Below the pieces are notes generated by a model. It saw nothing but the letters and a program-made list of their open reading frames with translations, had not been told where the DNA came from and ran no database searches. The translations under genes were made by a program, and so were the position numbers. This document shows positions 23,588 through 33,811 of a stretch of DNA of 64,000 nucleotides, in pieces. This stretch comes from Carposina sasakii (taxonomy: Eukaryota > Arthropoda > Insecta > Lepidoptera > Carposinidae), in the NCBI GenBank assembly GCA_014607495.2, contig CP053167.1:2294001-2358000 (forward strand), in the 5' to 3' direction. The stretch's first letter is position 1. Each line of letters opens with the position of its first letter.

Positions 23588-23822
23588 ATTTGACGGCCGA
23601 TTGGTCTAGTAGGTAGTGACCTTGCCTACGACGCCATAGGTCCTGGGTTCGAATCCCGGTAGGTGCAAACATTGATATGATGAATATCGATGTTTGTTTC
23701 CGAGTCATGGATGTTTCTATACTTATCTATGTATTTATATACGGTTGCTTAGTACCCACGACACAAGACCTTAGGGATCTTCGTGTGGGACTAGGTTAAT
23801 GTGTTGTGTAGTGTCTGGAAAA
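23588..23822 (+). mobile_element. tRNA-derived SINE (family 1), best copy
   Basis: The head TTGACGGCCGATTGGTCTAG leads to an A box (TGGTCTAGTAGGTAGTGACC) and a canonical B box (GGTTCGAATCCC), then the shared body, the GACACAAGACCTTAGGG block and an A-run. Intact RNA polymerase III boxes make this the youngest-looking copy. Confidence 0.85.
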
Positions 23823-26095
23823 AAAAAAATCGCTGACAATGGCTCCAGATTTCAGTTGAATTTGAATGTATTAATACATGTTTGGCCTGGATTAAATAAA
23901 AAAAACTATTTTAGTATCTACTTCGAATGCGCGATGGGTCACTGATCTTATTAACGATACTCGCGGTCCGATTTGTTTACAAATTGTTACAAGAAAACCA
24001 GGGCACGTAGTCGTCACGATCTAATAAAAAAATCTGTCACTTGGCGGTCGTTAGAGCTACTCTTTCTTCTGCCGATTATGTAGCGATTCAATATGCGTAT
24101 TAGGGTGGCTTTTTACTCGACTACTCCGAAAGGAGGGCTATGTTTTCACCAGAGATGTGCCACGCAGCTTTGGTTCTATCACCATGACCACATTCCACTA
24201 ATGCTAAGTTGTGTAGCGGCGCGGCGCTACGTACGTTATCTAGCAAAGCATCATTAAGCAGATATATATCACGTATAAGTAAAATCCGGCTTGACCAGCC
24301 CTCATATCGGCTATCTTTTTTGACACTACATCGTGAGTACCTACGCTTCCCAAAAATTTCATTTTTTAAAATTAACTTGACTACTCGTATATCACTCGGT
24401 GTAATTGCGCCCGTGGAATAGGTTCAATGTCAGACACAAGGTCTTGATTCCCTGCCTCGGTGACTAGCCCTTCCATCCCACTATTTGGCTAGCCACCAAT
24501 ATCCGTTGTCCCGCCGCTACCCAATCTGTGTCTTATTGTCCTACCTGCATATTGCATTTTCCTTTGTCTGCCATTATTGTTTTGTCGTTTATTAATGGCT
24601 TGTATTAACTCGTGTATGAATTTGATTAGTTCTAGATTAGGATGAGGTTATCTTAATTAATGAATATGGCTAAGTATAGACGTTTTATCGCTTGGTCCGA
24701 CATATGTCGCATATGCGTAGGGTTACTAGATACAAATTCCAGATCCAGTTTCAAAGATTCTGTTTTGCTGTCTATCGGTTTAGAACATAGACTTTTAAAA
24801 CCAGTAATTATTGAGAAGTACGGGCAGTGGCGTAACTATACCGTTTCGCCCGTGTCAAATTTATTAGATGCCTCCGTAAATAATAGGGAGGGATTCTCCT
24901 TAGACCGGGGCAGGGGAATTACGTAACTTTCCACAGCCTTAGCAATGCAATGATTTAGCTTTGCTTTTACAAGTTACATCATCAGTCTACGGGGCCCTTT
25001 CCGATTAGGGGCCCCGTGGCATAATGCCGACTTTGCCATTATGTAGGGCTAGTTTCCGCAACCCGACTTTGCGTAGGGATGCCTCTCTAGTCGAGTCAGC
25101 CTACCTCCAGAAATCCCATATTAAAGAGAGTTCACACGCGTTGCTCGCTGGTCGCCAACGTGACATTCTCGTGTAGTGAGCATGCGCAATTACTCAAAGA
25201 TGCGTAGGCGCATGGACGTTGGCTACATCGTTTAACGCGCTAACGAATTTCGTCGTTGCCGTTACTAGGTTTTTTCTAGAGCGCGTAGGCGTTTATGAGG
25301 CGCTATTTCAGTAAATCGGTTAGAAAAATATATTAATGGGGTCATTGACATAACTGATACAAGCCGTTTCTAGTTCGTTCACATTTATCCTTTGGTTTTT
25401 GCCAGTTTTTTTAATGTTTTAAGCTCAGTGTCATGCATGAGGCAGCCGAAAATTGTTCTAAATAACAGCAATTTAGAACAATTCAACGTAGGTATGGTTG
25501 CGTCGGAATCTGGTTTTATATTGGCCCAGTATATGAATAGTTGACGTAAACTAATCCACTTGTCTATAATATGTACTACGCAACAAACATGTGACGTGAG
25601 CTTGTGTCACTTTAATCTCGAATGCCACAAAGTGCTGAAAGTGCTCGCCCTTCGCTAATAAACAGGTTTTTCAGGTGATTTATTTATAAATAGAAAACGG
25701 AATTTCCGTGGCAGCGTGCCAAAACACAATGCAGTGCAATATTTTCCGCCATTTCGGTCGGTTGTTGTTTGCGATGCGGAAAGACAGTTACACCCAGTGA
25801 TTTTAAATAAATAAAGGTGGCATTTTGACGGTTTAGGTGGAGTGGAAGTAGGCATTTGACGTAGGCTGGAAAGGGAAGACTTGGTCGGAGGAAATTATCA
25901 CTCGTTTGGCTTTGCCCACATACAATATTTATAGCTATGCTAGGGAACGTGAAAATACAGTGTTTACTATGGATATATCACCTGAAATACTAATGTTTCT
26001 ATCTATTTGTATAAAACTACACCAATCGGTTGTCACGGTCATTGTTTGTAACATTTGTAAAGTTACAAAAAATATAATCCTTACGTACTGATATA
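23823..26095. other. Intergenic or intronic DNA without a supported gene
   Basis: Open frames at 24209-24421 and 24660-24926 carry no recognised domain. The 24975-25090 part has short inverted blocks (GGGGCCC with GGGGCCCC; CCGACTTTG twice). Nothing here is conserved with the rest of the window. Confidence 0.4.
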
Positions 26096-26494
26096 AAATA
26101 CGAGTAGCCTGTCTGTTGGTTGTGCTTTCACGCCAATACTACTGAACCGATTTAAATGCAATTTTGATACAGAGATAGTCTCGAGCCTGAGGACGGACAT
26201 AGGCTACTTTGTAATGCGATAGGAGGGCAATCTAAGGGGCTTTAATAGGGGATGAAAGTTTATATGAAAATTGCGCCATTTTCAAAGATAGAAAGTTCTG
26301 TTATGATTCTGATTATACATAAATAAATATAATTATAACATTCAAAGTTTGTAGAAAATTTAACCCTAAGGGCGTGAAAAAAGAGGATGAAAGTGTGCGA
26401 CTAGGTATGGCAGTTCGTTATTTCAAAGATAAAACCAGTTAGCAAATATTATTATTCTGTAGTCCACGCGGACAAAGTTGCGGGCAAGAACTAG
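26096..26494 (+). mobile_element. Helitron-like non-autonomous element
   Basis: The body has 'CTACTGAACCGATTTAAATG', GACATAGGCTACTTTG and 'GGGGATGAAAGTTTATATG'. The 3' end is CGCGGACAAAGTTGCGGGC followed by AAGAACTAG and T, the expected CTAG-T end. The 5' TC end is eroded. Confidence 0.65.
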
Positions 26495-26527
26495 TTATAA
26501 AATATTAATAAGAAAATGAAAAATATC

Positions 26528-26640
26528 TTCACCCGAGTGAGATTTTAACTCACGACCACTCGCAAACCGTGCTTTCGCTCTAACCAATTGAGCTATTGGG
26601 TCAATTAACTCGGATGACGAATTTACCATCTCTTTTCGCA
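26528..26640 (-). mobile_element. Diverged tRNA-like SINE
   Basis: The reverse complement has 'CCAATAGCTCAATTGGTTAG' (A box) and GAGTTAAAATCTCACTCGGG in place of the B box. The flanks resemble those of the family 2 copy at 49225. It is mutated in the promoter and likely dead. Confidence 0.55.
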
Positions 26641-27356
26641 TCATCAAAGTCGCGGGCAAGAACTAGTTACTTTAGCTGATTGATTGATAATGCCACAGTA
26701 GGCATTCAGTTCGCCTTTGTCTAATTTTATTAGGAGTAGGTACAATAATGAATTTTATCTATCAAATGAAGGATTTTCGCGAGCGTTAGGTTAGAATAAA
26801 ATATTGAGATCTAGGCCATAACTGTTTCTTTAAGCCGTTCAAAGTCTTGTAATCGTAATATTTTTAAATATAATCTTAGCACGCTGTGTTCGTGGGGGAT
26901 TAGATTTAGCGATAACAATCAAAGTTGAAATGATAAGGAAATAATTAAATGAAATACCTTTAAATGTGTAAACAAGACTTATAAATGAGGGCGTGCGTCA
27001 AGATAGGTATTTTGCCTATAGCAATAGGGAAAATGTTGTAAAAAATATTGGTATCTTTATAAATCTTTATAATCTATAGTTATTTGTATTGTAATCATAT
27101 ATGGTGTACTTATACAGAAACGTCTTGTTTACGCGTAATAGGTAATCCAAGTTTCTGTAACGTACCCTACGTGTTCCATTTTGTCAACTTTACCCTCGAA
27201 AAAAAAATCGATCCTTAGGATCATTAATAATTAAATCACCGAAATAACCTCTATGTATTGTTTCCTTGCATACACAAGACTTCTCAATGATAGTCTTTGC
27301 CCTTGTAGTTTATTTATCTAATGGATTTAGTTATTATTAATATGTATGTTTTTTTT
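26641..27356. other. No supported gene up to the assembly gap
   Basis: AT-rich sequence without motifs, ending in a T run at the gap. Confidence 0.4.
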
Positions 27357-27856
27357 NNNNNNNNNNNNNNNNNNNNNNNNNNNNNNNNNNNNNNNNNNNN
27401 NNNNNNNNNNNNNNNNNNNNNNNNNNNNNNNNNNNNNNNNNNNNNNNNNNNNNNNNNNNNNNNNNNNNNNNNNNNNNNNNNNNNNNNNNNNNNNNNNNNN
27501 NNNNNNNNNNNNNNNNNNNNNNNNNNNNNNNNNNNNNNNNNNNNNNNNNNNNNNNNNNNNNNNNNNNNNNNNNNNNNNNNNNNNNNNNNNNNNNNNNNNN
27601 NNNNNNNNNNNNNNNNNNNNNNNNNNNNNNNNNNNNNNNNNNNNNNNNNNNNNNNNNNNNNNNNNNNNNNNNNNNNNNNNNNNNNNNNNNNNNNNNNNNN
27701 NNNNNNNNNNNNNNNNNNNNNNNNNNNNNNNNNNNNNNNNNNNNNNNNNNNNNNNNNNNNNNNNNNNNNNNNNNNNNNNNNNNNNNNNNNNNNNNNNNNN
27801 NNNNNNNNNNNNNNNNNNNNNNNNNNNNNNNNNNNNNNNNNNNNNNNNNNNNNNNN
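27357..27856. other. Assembly gap of 500 N
   Basis: Exactly 500 undetermined bases, most likely a fixed-size scaffold join. The order and distance of features on its two sides should not be assumed to be exact. Confidence 0.99.
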
Positions 27857-28375
27857 TTCGTCTTGTCCATGTGTATCAATCCATCTCTACTGGAAAATCA
27901 ATCAAAGGCCATTCTATAGTCTACAAATCAAGCATAGTACTGATAATAATTCCTCGGTCTGTATAACCCCCAGCAGCGTGCGAATGGTTCAAGTCACAAT
28001 CTTACGAGGGAGACAGTTTGTGATCTTCGAAAACAACTTGTAAACATGGCTCAGAAGGGTCTCTAATTCTTCAGCAAGGCTTTATCGTCTTCTTTGTCGA
28101 AAAGAAAAGAAAAGAATCAACACACTTGTGTTTCATTCTTCGTGTAAGACGAAATTTAAGAATCTCTGGAGGATTTCAGGTACCAATGTTTCACCCGCTC
28201 TCAGAAGCTCTGGTTCTGCGTCCACAGATCACTGTACAGACATTGAGAGTATTTCCGTCATGAGTTTTAGGGTATGTGCAGTAACCTAGACAAGTAAAGC
28301 TGTTTGCCAACTCGTTGAAAGTTCCTGGGCTGTATCTATAAATTAACGTTTTAAATATCTATAAATCCTCTTACA

Positions 28376-28510
28376 TCCACTGCTGAGTAATGCTCTTTCT
28401 TCACTAAGCCACTGTTCTTTGTCCTGGGCCAATTTATCCACTGGTGTCATAGCTTTTTGGTTATCGTCTGACCATCGGGTAGGTCTGCCCCTCGGCCTTC
28501 AAACGTCCTT
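28376..28510 (-). pseudogene. LINE reverse transcriptase C-terminus, fragment
   Basis: The minus strand reads RPRGRPTRWSDD, then LAQDKEQW, matching the G-RP--RW-DD ... A-DR--W pattern at the end of many lepidopteran non-LTR polymerases. The tryptophan and aspartates are kept, but the surrounding frame is decayed. The bases from the gap to 28375 hold no other recognisable gene. Confidence 0.65.
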
Positions 28511-28782
28511 TGGTTCCCATTCCGATACCGCATCTCAACATTCGCATCTCTCTTGCATACAGGTAATTTTAATTCTTCTCCTTTTTGTGGCCCAGGCTCA
28601 GCATTCAGCTGATGGTGGTAGCAAATGAACAGATTTTACTATAGGCACGTATATGCCGTGGTGAAATCTCCACTCACAGTCTTTTGTTAAAAAATCTTAA
28701 AGTTTCTAAAAGTGTACCCAAAATAAAGCTTAACTATCAAATTTCATCACTTTATGACGAATAGAACCCGAGTAATACAAGT

Positions 28783-30015
28783 TTAAAACTTAAAAACGCT
28801 CTCCTGTAAAATTTGCGTTTTGCAAATACGTGATTGTACGTAGGGACCGTCGATATATCTGGAGTCCGGGTGGATCTCTACCTGATGGAAAGCATTCTTG
28901 ATGTCAAGTTTAGTAAAGTAGTTAGCCTTGTTTATCTTAGGCAGCAACTTGTCCATCGTAGGAAGAGGATGATTCTCTCTTAATATTGCGCTATTTGCAC
29001 GTCTCATATCCACGCATAATCTTAACTCTCCATTTTCTTTCAGTATCGGGACTATGGGAGAAACCCACCTAGAAGAACCTCGAACCTCTTCTATTATATC
29101 TTGGTTGAGAAGTTCCGTGATTTTGTCATCAACCTTCTTTGCTAAAGGTAAAGGTACTCTTCGGCATGGTTGAGAAACGGGCTTAACAGAATCATCTATT
29201 GGAATCTCTACGACGACGTCCTTGAATTTTGAGAATGTTTTAGTCGAGTTTTCTATCTGATTGATACCAATACCCATACGCAATACCCCCGGTTTTATAG
29301 CTGATATTTTTCCCAATAAGTCTCTAGTGCCCCCGCTTATAACATAAAAAGTTGTAAAGTCTTTCTGACCATTCGCTGCCATTTCAGCTTCAAATGAACC
29401 TTTCACTTTTAAAGGACACTGACTGCCGTAAGCGAGGAGAACCTTACTAGGGTCTTTAATTTGATTTTTTACCTTTACGCCACCATGTTTTAGCTTTTCC
29501 CATGTTTTGTCCGTCAGAAGGTTAAGATTACAACCAGAATCAATGAGCATGTTAACGCCCACTCCGCCGACCACACAACTAATAGTCGAATCATTATTTA
29601 TTTGGAAAACATAGTCTACTTCTTCATCATTAACCATATCTACATTTCTATCATGTCTAACCTTTGCTCTCTTCTTATCTCCTGTATATGTGTTATCACG
29701 AGTATTTTCACTGAACTTTCTTTTTTGTGGCGTTGTTTCAGGAACTCGAGATTTACAATGAGCTGAATAGTGGCCAATCTTTTGGCACGAATTACAGGTT
29801 CTGTTCTTAGCTGGACAATTATCATCGGTGGATTTATGAAATTTGCTCCCACATCTAGTACATCGTAAATTATTCCGTGAGGGTATTCTAGTTGTGTTAG
29901 AATAGTTATGTTTCCGACTATAGTTTCCTTTATTGTCGATTCGATTGACATCTTGGTTTTTTATTTCATTGCCTCCGTTACCATATACTTCTACTCGTAG
30001 TTGATAGCTCACTTA
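28783..30015 (-). pseudogene. Ty3/gypsy retrotransposon: nucleocapsid, protease and start of reverse transcriptase
   Basis: The open frame (GTG-initiated as read, so really an internal part of a gag-pol) has in order a zinc knuckle CNSCQKIGHYSAHC (C-x2-C-x4-H-x4-C) preceded by a second cysteine cluster, a retropepsin-type active site LIDSG near residue 160, and the first reverse transcriptase blocks (LRLCVDMRRAN, KLDIKNAFHQVEI). It then diverges at about 28850 and ends before the YxDD box, so the polymerase is truncated and RNase H and integrase are missing. It lies downstream of the gag fragment at 30123-30563, in a frame broken by an in-frame stop just before it. No LTRs were recognised, so its limits are unknown. 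It is non-functional as it stands. Confidence 0.85.
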
Positions 30016-30122
30016 CTCTAAGGTATTTGCAGTAGTAATTATTTCATCTAGAGTCGCTTTATCCCCCATTGTCAAAATCTTCTTTCGCAGTTCATTTGAC
30101 GTACATTTTTCCGTAATTTGAT

Positions 30123-30563
30123 CTATAATAAATTATCCGGCTTGTCAAATCCACATTTGTCCGCTTGGTTACGCAATCTTACTAAAAACTTTTCAATTTT
30201 TTCGTTAGTTTCCTGTTTTAATTGTCTGAACACATGCCTCTCATAAACTTTACTTTGTTTAGGCAAAAAATAATCGTTAAGTTTTTCCAACGCGATTTCG
30301 AATATGTCCTGAATTTTTGCAGCAGCATCCGACGCTGTATGTGCATTTGTAGCCGCGTTAGCCTCGGGTAAATTTGAATAAATTTCCTGAAGTTCTGGTC
30401 CTCCGAAATGCAAAAGAGTCGCTCTCTTCCTTACAGGGCTTTGGATATCAGAAGCCTCTAAATAAATTAACAATGACCTTTTCCAGCGTTCCCAACGGAT
30501 GCCAACAGAGGAAGTATCGCCTTCAATATTAAGTTTATCTAGTCCAGGTATAGAATTAGCCAT
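30123..30563 (-). pseudogene. Ty3/gypsy gag, N-terminal part
   Basis: An ATG at 30563 opens a frame of 146 residues with WERWKRSLLIYLEAS near the start and the helical VFRQLKQETNEKIEKFLVRL near the end, the usual capsid pattern of Ty3/gypsy elements (W-x2-W near the start, then R-x5-E-x3-F). A one-base loss near 30130 closes the frame early, and the next frame continues the protein towards the nucleocapsid at 30012. Gag and pol were therefore probably one frame that has been broken twice. Confidence 0.75.
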
Positions 30564-30671
30564 GATATTTTGTCCTATTTTCTTTTTTTCTTTTTTTAAT
30601 GGGTTGACCTGAAATGCAAGAGAAAAAAAAATTCGAACAAAATGCTACACCATTTTTTTTTTTTTCAGTAT

Positions 30672-30958
30672 CACATAACCTACCAATTTAATGGCAGCAT
30701 AATCTACCAATTTAATGACAGCCAATTTAACCCATCAATTTAATGACAGCATAATCTACCAATTTAATGGCAGCCAAAATAACCGTCAATTTAATGACAG
30801 CGTAAAATAATATACTTACCAATTTAATGGCAGCCAAAATAACCTATCAATTTAATGACAGCATAAAATCTACCAATTTAATGGCAGCCAAAATAACCTA
30901 CCAATTCAATGGCAGCATAAAATTACCTACCTACAAAATGGCAGCAATAGTAAATATA
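30672..30958. repeat. Minisatellite, about 28-30 bp unit
   Basis: About ten copies of CTACCAATTTAATGGCAGC alternate with a variant ATCAATTTAATGACAGC, with short spacers (CAAAATAA or ATAA). It lies between the gag start and the region where the 5' LTR would be expected, so it may be a tandem expansion of the element's leader. Confidence 0.85.
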
Positions 30959-32106
30959 CTCGATAAAAACGGGCACCAATGATAGAGTATTAGTAGGTAC
31001 ACAGCCTACAAACTTAAAAACAAACAATAACATAATGTACTACCATGTACCTATTTGTTATCTTTCATTGCTAACTTTCCCGAAACGAAACATTTAGTAA
31101 AACTAATGTGACAATATAAATAATTTAAAATATGTAAGTACCTAACATTTTATTAAAATTTTACTAATATTATATTAAAATTCTATTTAATATGATCTAT
31201 ATAAATTAATATCAAGTGAATGTACCTCTATCTGCCTAGTGTGGTGAGTACTTGTCTTGTACTAGGCACAACATGCAAACGCAGCATCGCGTTTCAACGA
31301 AGCATACAATCGATTTGGATAGTATTGGATTTGGCTGTATGATCCGACCCTACCATCGCCTGACAATTTTTTAAGAAACCTAAAAATTGTATATACTCTG
31401 TGGGATACGAATGGCGGCAAAAATGATTTCTGCAAAAGCTAATTTGTAAAATATGAAATGTTAATTCTATACATAATGATTCACTTTAGCCCGAAATTAG
31501 AGTATTCTACACATGTTAAATATCCATAAAGCACGAATAGCAAGATTTAAAGTCCGACCAGCGCCAATTTACGAATAAGTTTTAGTATGTGATTTGAAGA
31601 AAACAGCGGTATCTATTTACCTACATTTTATCCTGGCCGGATAGCTAGACCGACCATCATATGTAGTACTTACCAAAGGTAGTATAACTTATTCAACTAT
31701 GCTGATTTTACGGATGTAAACAAATAGGTACATAAAACTCGGCGCTGCATACGATTGATTGTGTTTGCGCTCTGATCTCCATTTTTATTTATTTATTTTT
31801 TCCTTTATAAAAGAATTCAGTCAGTTACCTTTTTTCCTCGTCGCCACTTGTAAGACCAAACCAATAGCGGGATATCACAGGCTCGCCCACGCACTTAACG
31901 GACAGACTACCGACACATCTACTCTCGCCTATGGCTCTCGTAAACTGATGTGGTGCGTACGAGACAGTGTTGTCTGTGCTAGAGAGAGAGAGAGAATAAG
32001 GCATACACTACAGTAGACTTGATGAGTTTTCGTCATCGGTGTCTGAGGATAAATGTTGAAATAGATCTTCAGATGAAATAGATGTTTCGAGAGAACTTTT
32101 AGGGGC
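30959..32106. other. No supported gene; possible eroded LTR region
   Basis: By position this would contain the upstream LTR of the gypsy element, but no matching copy is present downstream to confirm it. A GA microsatellite is at 31981-31995. The frame at 31759-32016 has no known motif. Confidence 0.35.
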
Positions 32107-32548
32107 ATAATTAATGATTAAACGAACTTACCTGGTTAGTGAAGTTCTATCATAATTATACGAGGGCTTTGTCCGAAGAGATTAGCAGTAGATGAGATTA
32201 CAATGTAGTAACGCCAGGTGTCGCCACATTCGTCCACATAGTTGAGGGTAAACCTCAAAGGTTTACCTTTTTTTTTTTGCGGTTAGTCGTAGTCTTCCTG
32301 CCTCCACGGATACCGGCGGCCATCATTTAGTTTAGAGTAGTCCAGGCTGCCAATAATTGTAAGATGAGCTGACAAAGTTGATATTTCTCTATATAGGGGT
32401 ATTTCAGGGTGGGCGGGATGCTAATCTCTTCGGATAAAGCCCTCGTATAATTATGATAGAACTTCACTAACCAGGTAAGTACGTTTAATCATTAATTATA
32501 CTCGGGCTTTGTCCTCTAGATTAGCAGTAGATGAGATTACAATGTAGA
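32107..32548. repeat. Long inverted repeat plus direct repeat, DIRS-type end structure
   Basis: Arm 32107-32187 and arm 32419-32499 are reverse complements over about 81 bases, including ACTTACCTGGTTAGTGAAG and CTTCACTAACCAGGTAAGT. The block CTCGGGCTTTGTCC to GATTACAATGTAG at 32499-32548 is then a direct repeat of 32160-32208. Such combined inverted and direct copies of the ends are known from tyrosine-recombinase retrotransposons (DIRS group). The array lies just downstream of the recombinase remnant, which supports that reading. Confidence 0.6.
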
Positions 32549-32689
32549 TGTTGAGATATATTTACAAGAGAAATCAACTTTGTAACTAAGGGCAGATAGT
32601 AAACACTATATATTATTGGCAATCACATTTATTTTCAAATCAATAAATTGTTCATCACTTTACCCAAATAATTCAAATAATTAACAATT

Positions 32690-33810
32690 AACTTAATTAT
32701 TTAAAGAGTCAGACATAATACTCTTAGCAAAAGAATCTGAATCTGTAGGTTGTAATATAATTCGATTATAAAATCTTTCAAAGGTATTTGAAGTACCACT
32801 CCATCCAGCGATTTTTCTTATTAAATCTAGACTAACTCCCAGTTTGCGTGCTCTGGAAGTAGCAGCATGTCTGGTGCTGGGCGCTGTGAAAACAGACGTG
32901 TCAATACCACAGTCGTGTAGGGTAGATTTAATCCACCTACTTATTGTATTAGCACCAACACCTCGATACGGTCGTCTTAAACTTATGAAAAGAGTTTCAT
33001 TTTGTACACGCAATGATTTCGTGTGTTCTAAATAAAAATGAAGAGTCACTGCTGGGCAAATTTCTGGCTTTTCACGGAAATAAGGAAAATCGTTTTATCC
33101 GGTCATCATTCCCAATAGTTGTGCCCATAATTAAGGACAAGGCAGATCTACAAGAGTTCAGTGTACCGTACTGATATCCAGAATTATATAAACCAGTAAG
33201 AAAATTAATGACATTAGTAACAGACGTTTCATAAAAGAAAATGTTATTTATATTACAGTAATTAAACCATTTCCTTAGACAAGCGTCGTATTGGTTGATG
33301 GAGCTCTCCGAGAGGGAAGCTATCATGATTGGTAAAGAGCCGGATGGTACACCTCTCTTCAGGAACGACGGCCAGAAAAGAGCTTTCTTAAACGGTGACA
33401 GTATGGTTATGTTTTTTTCTTTTAACATATAACCTGCAAAACTCGTCGATGTAATGTTTTTTGAGGGTGTTTTTTCAGCCAACACAACTAATCTTTGATT
33501 TTGATGTGTGTCATTGGTATCAGTACTTAAACTCGTACCAGATAAATTCTCAGATGCAATAGTGTTTGTGTTCTTGGGCATTTCGGCAAACGATGTCGAT
33601 GCCATCTTCTTATCCTGACCCAATCTCTTATCCTGATATATCTCATTTGTAACTGTAGTCATGGCAGGTTTGTCCTCAGATGTATGTGGCAGCATCGTAG
33701 CGTCTGTGTCCTTGAATGTTTCTGCAAACGATGTTGACGGCATAGTTTTGAAATGAGAGTTACAGATAATGGCATCAACAGGTTGATTCTGATGCGTCTC
33801 ATTTTGATTT
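32690..33810 (-). pseudogene. Tyrosine recombinase (DIRS/Crypton-type), internally deleted
   Basis: The upstream frame (to 33072) has a low-complexity N-terminus with TSFAE repeats, then SSINQYDACLRKWFNYC and SALSLIMG, the core-binding domain of tyrosine recombinases. The downstream frame (32693-33060) gives KPEICPAVTLHFYLEHTKSL and the catalytic half with TRHAATSRARKLG (H-x2-R type box), IAGWSG and FERFYNR (nucleophile tyrosine). The two are joined out of frame at about 33065. The stretch between them that normally carries the first catalytic arginine is missing, so this is a deleted pseudogene. No reverse transcriptase was found with it. Its 5' side fuses to the pogo-like gene at about 33811. 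Confidence 0.75.
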
Positions 33811-33811
33811 T

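Noticed and set aside
24660..24926. 88-residue plus-strand frame
   Set aside because: No recognisable domain, no splice context and no repeat homology in the window; probably chance.
27321..28043. Long open frames through 27321-28043
   Set aside because: They are open only because they cross 500 undetermined bases.
30672..30958. CRISPR-like array
   Set aside because: Units are contiguous, variable in length and lack unique spacers of constant size. It is a eukaryotic minisatellite.
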